Origin: Extensimonas perlucida
GTDB taxonomy: Bacteria; Pseudomonadota; Gammaproteobacteria; Burkholderiales; Burkholderiaceae_C
DNA length: 64,000 nt
Assembly: GCF_007655255.1 (NCBI RefSeq)
Contig: NZ_VMYE01000008.1
Coordinates: 1-64,000, forward strand
Reading direction: 5' to 3'
Both the position numbers and the translations under genes were made by a program. Positions 20,465 to 29,648 of the stretch are shown here, piece after piece. Within the stretch, counting starts at the first letter, position 1. Each line of letters begins with the position of its first letter. Under the pieces are notes generated by a model that was not told where the DNA came from, ran no database searches, and saw only the letters and a list, made by a program, of their open reading frames with translations.

Positions 20465-22184
20465 CATCCGCCGCACCATCCTTTGGGTGATTTTTGGCTT
20501 TTCCGTGGTTTTGCTGTGGGATAAGTGGCAAATACACAACGGCAAGCCCCCCACCTTCTTTCCCTCGGCCACGCCAGCCGCCGCACCAGAGCCCCAGCGC
20601 GGCGCGAGTGCTGGGCCGTCCGCAAGTCCGGGCAGCGTGCCGCCCGCGTCCTCCCAAGCTGCAGCGCCAGGGGCTGTGCCGGGAGCCGCGGCAGTGCCAG
20701 CGCAGGGCACTGGGCCGCAGGTGCACGAGCGCGTCACCGTGGAGACCGACGTTTATCGCTTGCAGTTCGATAGCGAAGGTGGCACGCTGGTATTCGCCGA
20801 ATTGCGCAAATATGCCGACATGGCAGACAAAGCCAAGGGCTTCGTGCTGTTCGACCAGAGCCCTACGCGCGTCTATCTGCCGCAAAGCGGGTTGATAGGT
20901 GGCGCGGGTGCAACAAGCGGCTTGCCCACACACAAGACGCCCATGAATCTGATGCCTGGGCCGCGCACGCTACAGGACGGCCAAAACACGCTGAGCATCC
21001 GTTTCGAGTCGCCCGACCTCGGCGGCGTCAAGCTGGTCAAAACCTGGACGCTCAAGCGCGGTGCCTACGACATGGTGGTGCGGCACGAGGTGCTCAACAC
21101 CGGCAGCACCCCGGTCGCGCCGCAGCTGTACCTGCAACTCGTGCGCGACGGCAACAAGCCGCCGGGAGAGTCGTCCTTCTACTCCACCTTTACGGGGCCG
21201 GCGATCTACACCGAGGCCAAGAAGTACCAAAAAATCGAGTTCAAGGACATCGAGGCCGGCAAGGTCGACGTCGACCAATCCGCCTCCAATGGCTATGTGG
21301 CGATGGTGCAGCATTACTTTGCCTCGGCCTGGCTGCTGCCCCAAGGTGCACAGCGTGAATTTTTCGTGCGCAAGGTGGACAACAACCTCTATGCCGTGGG
21401 CATGCTCGCGCCGCTGGGCACGATCGCACCAGGAGCAAGTCAAGCGGTCGAGGCGCGCCTTTTTGCCGGCCCGGAGATCGAAAAAACGCTAGAGGCACTC
21501 GCGCCCGGGCTGGAGCTGGTCAAGGACTATGGCTGGCTCACCATTCTTGCCAAGCCGCTGTACTGGCTGCTCGACCACCTGCACAAGCTGCTGGGCAACT
21601 GGGGCTGGGCCATCGTGGCGCTGGTGGTGCTGCTCAAGCTCGCCTTTTACTGGCTCAACGCCAAGGCCTACGCCAGCATGGCCAAGATGAAGGCCATCAA
21701 CCCCAAGATCATGGAGATGCGCGAGCGCCTCAAGGACAACCCGCAGCAGATGCAGATGGAGATGATGCGCATCTACCGCGAGGAAAAGGTCAACCCGCTG
21801 GGCGGCTGCCTGCCCATCGTGATCCAGATCCCGGTGTTCATCGCGCTGTATTGGGTGTTGCTGTCGAGCGTGGAGATGCGCAACGCGCCCTGGATCGGCT
21901 GGATCCAGGACCTTTCCTCGCCCGACCCGTACTTCATCCTGCCGCTGCTTATGACCGTGAGCTCGCTGCTGCAAACCGCGTTGAACCCCGCGCCGCCCGA
22001 TCCCATGCAGGCCAAGATGATGTGGTTCATGCCGCTGATCTTCAGCGTGATGTTCTTCTTCTTTCCCTCGGGCCTGGTGCTTTACTGGCTCACGAACAAC
22101 ATCCTGTCGATCGCGCAGCAGTGGCTCATCAACCACCGCATGGGTGTGCCCTTGCGCCTGAACCTGCCCAAGTTCAAGGGCTGA
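20457..22184 (+). CDS. yidC: Membrane protein insertase YidC
   Basis: YidC inserts and folds inner-membrane proteins, alone or with SecYEG. The 575-residue product has an N-terminal membrane anchor (TILWVIFGFSVVLLWDKW), a Pro/Ala-rich linker, a large periplasmic beta domain, and the C-terminal five-helix insertase core with LGGCLPIVIQIPVFIALYWV and NNILSIAQQWLINHR. The length fits Gram-negative YidC. The start overlaps yidD by 8 bp. Confidence 0.98.
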   Translation: MSDIRRTILWVIFGFSVVLLWDKWQIHNGKPPTFFPSATPAAAPEPQRGASAGPSASPGSVPPASSQAAAPGAVPGAAAVPAQGTGPQVHERVTVETDVYRLQFDSEGGTLVFAELRKYADMADKAKGFVLFDQSPTRVYLPQSGLIGGAGATSGLPTHKTPMNLMPGPRTLQDGQNTLSIRFESPDLGGVKLVKTWTLKRGAYDMVVRHEVLNTGSTPVAPQLYLQLVRDGNKPPGESSFYSTFTGPAIYTEAKKYQKIEFKDIEAGKVDVDQSASNGYVAMVQHYFASAWLLPQGAQREFFVRKVDNNLYAVGMLAPLGTIAPGASQAVEARLFAGPEIEKTLEALAPGLELVKDYGWLTILAKPLYWLLDHLHKLLGNWGWAIVALVVLLKLAFYWLNAKAYASMAKMKAINPKIMEMRERLKDNPQQMQMEMMRIYREEKVNPLGGCLPIVIQIPVFIALYWVLLSSVEMRNAPWIGWIQDLSSPDPYFILPLLMTVSSLLQTALNPAPPDPMQAKMMWFMPLIFSVMFFFFPSGLVLYWLTNNILSIAQQWLINHRMGVPLRLNLPKFKG

Positions 22185-22264
22185 GCTAAGAGGCCTCGTG
22201 CCGCCTCGCGCGGCCTTGGCACTGCGCGCGGGTTCCTACCCGCCCCGTCGCTACACTGCGCCCC

Positions 22265-23689
22265 ATGCTTGCACGCCACGCCGACCCCATCGTCGCCATC
22301 GCCACGGCGCCCGGCCGGGGCGCCGTGGGCATCGTGCGTGTCTCTGGCAAGCAGCTCGCGGGCTTGGTGCCGGCGCTGTGCGGCCGCAGCCTGCGCCCAC
22401 GAGAGGCGACCTACCTGCCGTTTCTGGACGCACGCGGCGAAGCCATAGACCAGGGCCTGGCACTTTTCTTTCCTGCGCCGCACAGCTACACCGGCGAAGA
22501 CGTGCTGGAGTTGCAGGCGCACGGCGGCCCCGTCATCCTGCAGCTGCTGCTCGCGCGCTGCCTGGAAGCGGCCGCCGAGCCCGATCCGACGACCGGCGCG
22601 CCGCGCCTGCCAGGCCTGCGTCTGGCGCAACCCGGCGAATTCACCGAGCGCGCGTTTTTGAACGGCAAGATCGACTTGGCGCAGGCCGAGGCCGTGGCCG
22701 ACCTGATAGACGCAAGCACCGAAGCGGCGGCGCGCGGCGCGAGCCGCTCGTTGAGCGGGGCGTTTTCGCACGAAGTGCAGTTGCTGCGCGACGCGCTGAT
22801 CCAGTTGCGCATGCTGATCGAGGCCACGCTCGATTTTCCTGACGAAGAAATCGACTTCTTGCGCAGCTCCGATGCGCATGGGCAGCTACAACGATTGCAG
22901 CAACAATTGGCGCAGGTGAGGCAACGCACGCAGCAGGGCGCGCTGCTGCGCGAGGGCATCAAAGTCGTGATCGCGGGCCAGCCGAATGCCGGCAAGAGCT
23001 CGCTGCTCAATGCGCTCGCGGGCGCCGAGCTCGCCATCGTCACGCCCATCGCCGGCACCACGCGCGACCGCGTGCAGCAAACCATACAGATCGAAGGCGT
23101 GCCGCTGCACGTGATCGACACCGCGGGCCTGCGCGAAAGCAGTGATGAGGTCGAGCGCATGGGCATCGCGCGCGCCTGGGAGGCCATCGCCGCCGCAGAC
23201 GCCGTGCTCTTTCTGCATGACCTGACACGCGCCGACGAATCCAGCTACCGCGCCGCTGACGCCGCCATAGAAAACGCCCTGGCGCAACGCCTGCCGGCGC
23301 GCGTGCCCATCATCGACGTCTGGAACAAAAGTGACTGCACGCCAGCAGCGCAGCCCGCACAAGCTGGCCCTGACCGCCCCGCCATCGCGCTTTCTGCGCG
23401 CACCGGGCAGGGGCTGGATGCCCTGCGCCGCATGCTGCTGCAGGTCGCAGGCTGGCAGGCCGCGCCCGAGGGCGTCTACATCGCCCGCGCCCGCCACGTG
23501 CAGGCTCTGCAAGCGGTGCAAAGCCACTTGCAGCAGGCCAGCGCGCTGCTTGAGGCGCCCGACCTGCCGCTGGATCTGCTGGCCGAAGAGCTGCGCCTGG
23601 CGCAAAACGCGCTGAACACCATCACGGGCGAGTTTTCGTCCGACGACCTGCTGGGGGTGATTTTTTCGCGGTTTTGCATCGGAAAGTAA
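22265..23689 (+). CDS. mnmE: tRNA modification GTPase MnmE
   Basis: MnmE with MnmG builds the 5-carboxymethylaminomethyl group on wobble uridine. The 474-residue product has the N-terminal folate-binding domain ([20 protein letters not shown]), a central G domain with P-loop [14 protein letters not shown], switch [10 protein letters not shown] and NKSD, and the C-terminal FCIGK that carries the catalytic cysteine. It follows yidC by 80 bp. Confidence 0.98.
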   Translation: MLARHADPIVAIATAPGRGAVGIVRVSGKQLAGLVPALCGRSLRPREATYLPFLDARGEAIDQGLALFFPAPHSYTGEDVLELQAHGGPVILQLLLARCLEAAAEPDPTTGAPRLPGLRLAQPGEFTERAFLNGKIDLAQAEAVADLIDASTEAAARGASRSLSGAFSHEVQLLRDALIQLRMLIEATLDFPDEEIDFLRSSDAHGQLQRLQQQLAQVRQRTQQGALLREGIKVVIAGQPNAGKSSLLNALAGAELAIVTPIAGTTRDRVQQTIQIEGVPLHVIDTAGLRESSDEVERMGIARAWEAIAAADAVLFLHDLTRADESSYRAADAAIENALAQRLPARVPIIDVWNKSDCTPAAQPAQAGPDRPAIALSARTGQGLDALRRMLLQVAGWQAAPEGVYIARARHVQALQAVQSHLQQASALLEAPDLPLDLLAEELRLAQNALNTITGEFSSDDLLGVIFSRFCIGK

Positions 23690-23696
23690 TATAACC

Positions 23697-24032
23697 TCAC
23701 GCACCCAGATGCCGCGCCGGATACATGCTGTCGTGCAGGATGCGCAACACCTCGATCACGCCGTCTTGCTCATGGGCGCGAAAGACCAACAGATGCCGGC
23801 CCTTGCGGCCCTGGCGAGCCACATGGAGGCTGGCAATATCAGCCCCTAAATCAGGTCGTGTCCGACAACCCAAGACACTCGGGCCAGACGCAAGCGTTTT
23901 CAGTGCGCGGCGCAGTGTCGTTTCATAAACACGCGCCTGGCGCTTGCCAAACTGCTCGGTCGTCCAGCGCAATACGCTAAAGAAATCTCGTTCTGCTCCT
24001 TCAGCAAGCCAAACATGCCAAGTTTTTGTCAT
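23697..24032 (-). CDS. ParE/RelE-superfamily toxin
   Basis: A 111-residue protein of the ParE/RelE fold, starting MTKTWHVWLAEGAERDFFSV. Typical features include the helix AERDFFSVLRWTTEQFG, the RHLLVFRAHEQDGVIEVLRILH segment and an ending HDSMYPARHL. ParE members poison gyrase, RelE members cleave mRNA; the sequence is closer to ParE by eye. Its start overlaps the antitoxin stop (ATGA). It is convergent with mnmE. Confidence 0.88.
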   Translation of the reverse strand: MTKTWHVWLAEGAERDFFSVLRWTTEQFGKRQARVYETTLRRALKTLASGPSVLGCRTRPDLGADIASLHVARQGRKGRHLLVFRAHEQDGVIEVLRILHDSMYPARHLGA

Positions 24033-24310
24033 GCGGCATTGATCGCTCTGTCAGCGATTTCTGCCAAATAGGCATCCAGAGAAGCAGCGTCCTTGAATTC
24101 GGTGTATCGCCCGGCATCGATGTCTGCAATGCCCACGGCCACAGCCTCGCGCAGAGCGGCGAGTTTGGCGGCTTGCTCGGCTTCACGCGCCTGGACCAGA
24201 CGCAAGCCCTCGCGTAACACCTCGCTGGCGTTCTGATAGTGGCCGCTTGCCACCATCTGTTCAACGAACTTCGCTTGGCTATCTGTCAGTACAACATTTC
24301 GTGTGGGCAT
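24029..24310 (-). CDS. ParD-type antitoxin (ribbon-helix-helix)
   Basis: A 93-residue antitoxin whose N-terminal MPTRNVVLTDSQAKFVEQ and SGHYQNASEVLREGLRL segments form a ribbon-helix-helix DNA-binding fold; the acidic C-terminus should bind the toxin. ParD-like antitoxins repress their own promoter, which should lie in the 156 bp between this start and the transposase gene. The ATG at 24310 was chosen because the RHH strand begins there. Confidence 0.88.
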   Translation of the reverse strand: MPTRNVVLTDSQAKFVEQMVASGHYQNASEVLREGLRLVQAREAEQAAKLAALREAVAVGIADIDAGRYTEFKDAASLDAYLAEIADRAINAA

Positions 24311-24466
24311 AACAATCTCCATGGGCAAGCATATGGCACATTCTGCCAATTCTGCTTCAACAACGCAAGCCTCTTCACGTATCCTCCCGCGCCTTTTTGC
24401 ACAGGAAGGAGATCTTGGAAGTCTGGATATGGACGCCGCTACGCTTCGCTGGCGGCTAACCGCCCA

Positions 24467-25648
24467 TCACGCCGCCCGCCTGTCTTGCTCCGCTGCGCGC
24501 TCGAACACCGCCCGGGCCGCGCGCATGCCGCGCAGGAACTTGGTCTGGCGGGCGGTGGCGAGTTCGGTGAGCCTGGCTGGGGTGCCGACGGCGTGGCCGA
24601 ATTCCTGCAACAAGCGGCTGGCGTGGGCGATGAAGGTTTCGGTGTCGATGCCGAGCTGGGCGAGAAGCCGTGGCGCCTTGGCAGGAATGGCGCCGCGCTT
24701 TTGGGGATGGATGGCACGGCCGACGGTGTCCACGAGTTCGAGGTAGTCCTCGAAAGCGTAGGGAATGGCGAGTTCGAAGCGGCCGGTGGCGTCGAAGGGC
24801 ATCAGTGGCGCAGTTTGCAGGTGTCGCAAGTCCCATTCGCCGCGCAGGCGGGGTTGCGGGCTTGCGGCGGCCGTTTCAGCGGGTACTTCGGATGAAACTT
24901 CGGGCGGGACTTCAGCGACGGCGGCTTCGGCGGAAAGCTCGGTGAAGTCAGCGGCGATGCGGTCGGCGCCCTCCTCTGGCTTTGCGGGCAGCGGAATGGG
25001 CGCGTCGAGTGCATCCAAGCGGCGGCGGATGGAGGTGTGGGCGCTGTCCTGCACGGTCTCGGCCATGGCGGCGCGCACGGGGTTCAGGTCCACGTAGCTC
25101 ATCGCGGCGAGCAGGGCTTGTTCGTCCAGCAGCGCCTGGCTCTTGAAGCGCCCTTCCCAGAAGCGCCCCTTGGCGCCGTCTTCCTGGTTGGCCTGGCGGG
25201 CGATGGTTTCGTTCAGGATGCGCATGAACCACGAAAGATCGGCGAGGCGTGCGCGGTACAGAGCGGCGAATTCCTCGACCTTGGCGATTTCGGCCTCACC
25301 CATGCCGGCGCGGGCGTCTGACAGGTAGCGCTGCACCAGAAGTGGCCCGGTAAAGAGCTGCGTCCAGCGCGTGAGCACGTCTTCGAGGCTCCAAACAGTG
25401 GCGCGCGCCGCGTCGATGCGCAGCACGATGTGGTAGTGGTTGCTCATCACCGCGTAGGCGGCGACGTCGATGGCGAATACCGAGGCGAGCTGGGCGATGC
25501 GCGCCTCTATCCAGCCGCGGCGGTGGTCGAAGTTCTGGCCGCTGTGCCGGTCAGCGCCGCACAAAAAGGCGCGGCGCACGCAGCGGCTCACGACGTGGTA
25601 CCAGGGTGTGTCGATGAGCGAGACGAGGGCGCAGCGCGGGCGGGTCAT
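24467..25648 (-). CDS. REP-associated tyrosine transposase (HUH, Y1)
   Basis: A 393-residue protein of the IS200/IS605-related RAYT family. The N-terminal Y1 domain has the HUH pair in [12 protein letters not shown] near residue 68, and the catalytic tyrosine is in AAMSYVDLNPVRAAM near residue 180. The C-terminal half is an extra Ala/Pro-rich linker and helical domain. These enzymes nick and rejoin single-stranded DNA at hairpins. Copies of a GAAATAA/TTATTTC hairpin lie upstream of the gene, which may be its substrate. Confidence 0.88.
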   Translation of the reverse strand: MTRPRCALVSLIDTPWYHVVSRCVRRAFLCGADRHSGQNFDHRRGWIEARIAQLASVFAIDVAAYAVMSNHYHIVLRIDAARATVWSLEDVLTRWTQLFTGPLLVQRYLSDARAGMGEAEIAKVEEFAALYRARLADLSWFMRILNETIARQANQEDGAKGRFWEGRFKSQALLDEQALLAAMSYVDLNPVRAAMAETVQDSAHTSIRRRLDALDAPIPLPAKPEEGADRIAADFTELSAEAAVAEVPPEVSSEVPAETAAASPQPRLRGEWDLRHLQTAPLMPFDATGRFELAIPYAFEDYLELVDTVGRAIHPQKRGAIPAKAPRLLAQLGIDTETFIAHASRLLQEFGHAVGTPARLTELATARQTKFLRGMRAARAVFERAAEQDRRAA

Positions 25649-26056
25649 GGGGCAAAGGATAACGGAAGCATGGTGGGGGTGCAAGAAATAAGTGGGTGTC
25701 CTTTATTTCGGCACGATGTGGTAGTGGTTGCTCATCACCGCGTAGGCGGCGACGTCGATGGCGAATACCGAGGCGAGCTGGGCGATGCGCGCCTCTATCC
25801 AGCCGCGGCGGTGGTCGAAGTTCTGGCCGCTGTGCCGGTCAGCGCCGCACAAAAAGGCGCGGCGCACGCAGCGGCTCACGACGTGGTACCAGGGTGTGTC
25901 GATGAGCGAGACGAGGGCGCAGCGCGGGCGGGTCATGGGGCAAAGGATAACGGAAGCATGGTGGGGGTGCAAGAAATAAGTGGGTGTCCTTTATTTCGGG
26001 AAGGATAACGGAAGCATGGTGGGGGTGCAAGAAATAAGTGGGTGTCCTTTATTTCG
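25423..26056. repeat. Tandem 288-bp duplication of the transposase 5' end plus a third fragment
   Basis: Bases 25423-25710 are repeated directly at 25711-25998, and the last 56 bp (25655-25710) appear a third time at 26001-26056. Each copy ends with GAAATAAGTGGGTGTCCTTT ATTTC, an inverted pair GAAATAA/TTATTTC around an 11-bp spacer. As far as read by eye the copies are identical, so the event is recent. The third fragment abuts the truncated methyltransferase gene. Confidence 0.95.
25703..25936 (-). pseudogene. Duplicated 5' fragment of the transposase gene
   Basis: The second copy of the repeat recreates the transposase start codon and its first 75 or so residues, including the HUH histidines, then leaves the frame within two codons and stops. 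It lacks the tyrosine and cannot be a full enzyme. Confidence 0.9.
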
Positions 26057-27070
26057 CCTGTCGCCTCGTGCACCGCTGACCTTCAGCTCAACCGCGTCGC
26101 GCGTGTTGACCAGAATGACCCGTTGGGCGCGCAGCAGCTCTCCGCGCTCAAACGCACCCAGTTGCCGTGAGCCCTTGACCCAGTAGTCGCGGCGGAATTG
26201 GGTATTGCACATGAAGTCACGCACCGTCTCACGGAACGTTGCGTCCGGAATGTCCTTGAGGAAAGCCTGCTGCTCCTCGCTCAGGTTCACCGCATCGACG
26301 TGATCGGTGTAGTGGGCCGAGCAGGCGAAGTTCAGTTTGGCCGGCGACAACCATTCCGCCATACGGGCGAAGGACATCGGGTGCCAGTCGCGGTTGAAGT
26401 ATTCATGGGCCAGATAGTTGCGGTTCTGGCCCTTCATTTTCTTGATGCGCTCAGCCACTAGAGGATACGTCTGCCCATATACCGGGTTGGTGGCCAGCAT
26501 ACGCTCAGCGAAGTCGAGGGCCGAATCGATGCGACCGACAATTCCCTGGCCACTGGCGCCCATCACATCGGCGTGCTGGTTGAGCAGTTCGCGCATCGGT
26601 ACCATCGCCGCCCAGCCGGGCTGCGTGTTGTAGCTGATGTAGAGCACGCCACCCACCTTGAGTTTGCGGCGTAGGAAGTCGACGATGATGTGGCGGTTCT
26701 CGTCGCTGATCCAGCTCCAGATGCCGTGCAAACCGATGTAGTCGAAGTCGGGCAGGTCTGGTCGGGCACAGAACTCGGCAAAGGCTTCATCGAACAATCG
26801 GGCATTGGCGCCTGAGACGTTGGCGATTTCCTGGGCAAAGCCGGCCTGGGACGGATTGAAGTCCGTGCCCGACCACGCGGTGACGGATGCTGCAGCGTGG
26901 ATGCCGACACTCAAGCCCTGACCAAAGCCCAGTTCACAGGCAGTGCCGACCTCAGGGAAGACTAGGCCAGAGGCCAGAAAGGGCAGCTTGATGCGTTGCG
27001 GGTTCAGTTCGGTGTAGTAGCCGTAGGTGTAGCCAATGTCGGCCACGTAGCCGGCAGTCCAGTCTGTCAT
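25991..27070 (-). pseudogene. SAM-dependent methyltransferase, C-terminally truncated
   Basis: A class I methyltransferase frame starting MTDWTAGYVADIGYTYGYY. The SAM-binding loop is ACELGFGQGLSVGIHAA near residue 45, with GTDFNPSQAGFA following and FDYIGLHGIWSWIS further on. Relatives of this type carry a long C-terminal regulatory domain and are around 500 residues. Here the host sequence ends near base 26057 and the last 22 or so codons are read from the transposase-associated repeat, so about a third appears lost. It lies directly downstream of the S-layer-like gene on the same strand and may have acted on that protein. Confidence 0.75.
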
Positions 27071-27125
27071 CGTGATTCCTTTGGATGTATGCGGAGTTTT
27101 TTCTTGTTGCTCGCAGGTCAATCAA

Positions 27126-27164
27126 CAAGAAAAAACCCCGCCCCTTGAACAGGAGACGGGGTTT
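27126..27164 (-). terminator. Terminator after the S-layer-like gene
   Basis: On the minus strand AAACCCCG and CGGGGTTT form a perfect 8-bp stem around a 16-bp loop, followed by more Ts. A second small hairpin, GGCAAAC/GTTTGCC at 27179-27196, lies between it and the stop codon and may stabilise the mRNA end. Confidence 0.85.
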
Positions 27165-27214
27165 AGAACTTCTTGTCCGGCAAACCTAAGTTTGCCAGAC
27201 ATCTCATGGAGAGA

Positions 27215-29326
27215 TTAGAAGTTGATGAAGGTCTCGGACACAGCACCCACGCCCGTCAGCTTGATGACCAAGTCATCAGCCGCCGTGAAGTTACCGTCCT
27301 TGTTGGCATCGACGAACACGAAGCTGTCGAGACCGATCTTCGTGTAGGCGACGCCACGATCACCCGCCGGCGTGTTGAACAGATCAACAATGCTGGTCAG
27401 GTTGGTGTCAGCCGTAACAGAAGCGGATACATCTGCAACGCCACGCTGGGAACCGGTGAAACCAAAGTTGGTCAGGTCCAGACGGTCGGAGGTGTTAGCC
27501 ACCGGAGTCGTGTCACCGATCGAATCGAACTTGATCACTTCATCGAAGCCGGTGTCGCCACCCAGGGTGATCTTGCCATCCTTGGAGGTGTCGGTGATCT
27601 GCGAGTCGGTAGCGGCCTTCAGCACGAAGGTGTCACGGACTGCACCAACAGCACCAGCCTTAGCATCCAAGGTCACGACGTCAGCACCCTTACCGGTGTA
27701 GATGACGTCGCCAGCCTTACCAGCCTTGTAGGTGTCAACACCTTCCGAACCAGTGTAAGCAACGCCCTTAGCATGGCCAGTGAAGTCGATCGTCACGTTG
27801 CCGGTGGAGCCAGTCGCGTCAACCTTGGTCACAACACCGATGGTGGTAGCGCTGGACAGATCAACAGAGGCGTCGCCCTTGATGGTCAGGACTTCAGCCT
27901 TGTCAGCTGTCAGTTTGGCGGTCAGGGAGAGTTTGGAAGCCTTCAATGCGTCAGTGCCGCCGTCCAGCGTAGCAGCATTGGCCTGCACCACCAGGTTCTC
28001 GACGTTGGCGACGGTGACATCAACGCCCTTGATGTTGCCATCAGCACCATTGTCCTTGTTGCCGTCATTCAGCGTGGCGACCAAGGTAAAGGTTTCAGCA
28101 TCGCCCTTAGCGGTCGTACCTGCGTAATCCTTGCCAACAACGGTAATAGCTTTGGCTACATCGAAGTCACCGTTGGTCTTAGCCTTGCTAGCGATGTTCA
28201 GCGTGAAAGTATCAGCTGCATTCGCGAACTTAACTACATCAGCCAGAGCACCGGCGATGGCTTCATCGATCTGAACGGTAGCGAAGCTGTTCAGGGAAAC
28301 ATCGTAGTCGCCCTTGCCGCCCGAAACATCCAGGGTTTCGAAGTTAGTGATGTACTTCGAGGTGGTAGCGTCCAGCTTGGAGCCATCGGTGATGTTGATG
28401 ATGTCGGTACCATCACCGCCATTCACGCCCTTGTCGAAGGCAGCCAGGTTAGCACCGACGTACAGAGTGTCGTTGCCAGCGCCCAGGTTGGCGGAAGAGC
28501 CAGCCTTAGCAACCGCATCAGCGTCGATCACGTCGTTGCCAGTACCGGTCGTGATGGTCACAGCCTTAGCAGACTCGGTCAGTTCAGCCTTGATAGCGCC
28601 GGTCGAAGCAGAAGCGTCGAACGTGGTGACCTTGGCCAGCGCAGCGCCGCTCAGATCGACCGAACCAGCGCCAGTGATGGTCACCTTGGTCAGGGTTGCA
28701 CCGCTGTCGGTGAAGGTCAGCGCGTTGGTGCCCGTCGCCGCGATGGTCGCGGTGGTGATCACATCTGCCTTGGTCGAATCAACTTTGACGTAGGCGTTGT
28801 TCGTGGTGATGTTGGCAGTGGTGGCTGCGCTGGCGTTATCAACGCCCAGATCCAGAGTGATCGGGGTAATCGTGCCTGCGACGTTGGTACCGACCGTATC
28901 CAGCTTCAGGGCCAGCGTGGTCGCAGTGCCGGCGGTGCCAGCGACATTGACGTTCTGGTTTTGATTCTTGATGGTCAGGTCAGCCAGTGCGCCGATTGCC
29001 TTCAAGCTACCAGCGGTCGTGCTGTCAGCTACGGTCACGGCGGACAGGCCCGTGGCATTTGACAGATTCAGGATAGCCTTTGCATCAGCAAAGCGCACGT
29101 TGACGTTTTCGATGTTCTTGATGGTTGCAGCGACCTCGTTAGCCTGAGCCAGGGTAGCCGTAAGCGTGTCGGTGCCAGCGCCGCCGTCGATCGCATCGAC
29201 GCTTTGCAGGGTGTTGATCAGGTTGCCAGCGCCATCTTGAGCAGCAGCTGCGGTGAAGGTGTCGTTGCCCGAGGTGCCGGTGAAGGCAGAGCCGCTGTCC
29301 TGATTAACAGTGAGCGTAATAGCCAG
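27215..29326 (-). CDS. RTX/S-layer-like beta-repeat protein, no visible N-terminus
   Basis: About 703 codons of low-complexity beta-repeat protein, rich in Thr, Ala, Asp, Asn and Gly and without cysteine. Near the start SGNDTFTA and DGGAGTDTLT recall RTX-type calcium-binding repeats. The C-terminus has VDANKDGNFTAADDLVIKL, a calcium-loop region, and ends ETFINF, as in type I-secreted surface proteins. No ATG opens the frame: a TAG at 29327-29329 precedes the repeat sequence, and the first GTG (29098) lies inside it. The usual N-terminal anchoring or DUF4214-like region is absent. I infer a 5'-truncated or promoterless copy. Its base composition is clearly lower in GC than the backbone. Confidence 0.65.
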   Translation of the reverse strand: MAITLTVNQDSGSAFTGTSGNDTFTAAAAQDGAGNLINTLQSVDAIDGGAGTDTLTATLAQANEVAATIKNIENVNVRFADAKAILNLSNATGLSAVTVADSTTAGSLKAIGALADLTIKNQNQNVNVAGTAGTATTLALKLDTVGTNVAGTITPITLDLGVDNASAATTANITTNNAYVKVDSTKADVITTATIAATGTNALTFTDSGATLTKVTITGAGSVDLSGAALAKVTTFDASASTGAIKAELTESAKAVTITTGTGNDVIDADAVAKAGSSANLGAGNDTLYVGANLAAFDKGVNGGDGTDIINITDGSKLDATTSKYITNFETLDVSGGKGDYDVSLNSFATVQIDEAIAGALADVVKFANAADTFTLNIASKAKTNGDFDVAKAITVVGKDYAGTTAKGDAETFTLVATLNDGNKDNGADGNIKGVDVTVANVENLVVQANAATLDGGTDALKASKLSLTAKLTADKAEVLTIKGDASVDLSSATTIGVVTKVDATGSTGNVTIDFTGHAKGVAYTGSEGVDTYKAGKAGDVIYTGKGADVVTLDAKAGAVGAVRDTFVLKAATDSQITDTSKDGKITLGGDTGFDEVIKFDSIGDTTPVANTSDRLDLTNFGFTGSQRGVADVSASVTADTNLTSIVDLFNTPAGDRGVAYTKIGLDSFVFVDANKDGNFTAADDLVIKLTGVGAVSETFINF

Positions 29327-29648
29327 CTACTCTGCAATCTCTTTGTAAGTCAAAGACTTACGCGCGTTTTGAAGCCTCCTAAGCACCCACTTCCGACCAC
29401 TTTCCTACCGCAAAAGGCATATTTTCAGTCTGATCGGATATTTCCTTTGTCTTTTCAAAGACTTAGCCGCATCACCTATCTATATAGACGCAATTTGCAG
29501 CCAATCCGACGTACCAACTACCTACCAACCGAAGCCATCTAATGCAAAGGCCACCCAATGTGTCTCATCAGGTGGCCTTTGTGCCTTTTGGGGTGGCACA
29601 GGATGCTGTGCTCATTGTGGCGGCTGAGGCGGTTTTTGTGCCTCTGCT
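29327..29648. other. AT-richer intergenic region with a terminator-like hairpin
   Basis: This 322-bp stretch separates the S-layer-like frame from the protease gene. No protein-like frame was found. A perfect 10-bp stem AAAGGCCACC/GGTGGCCTTT (29546-29580, 15-bp loop) lies about 70 bp after the protease stop and probably ends that transcript. No convincing promoter for the leftward S-layer-like frame was recognised. Confidence 0.7.

Noticed and set aside
25430-26008. A plus-strand frame encoding a protein with two identical halves
   Set aside because: It is the antisense reading of the duplicated transposase 5' end, not an internally repeated protein.
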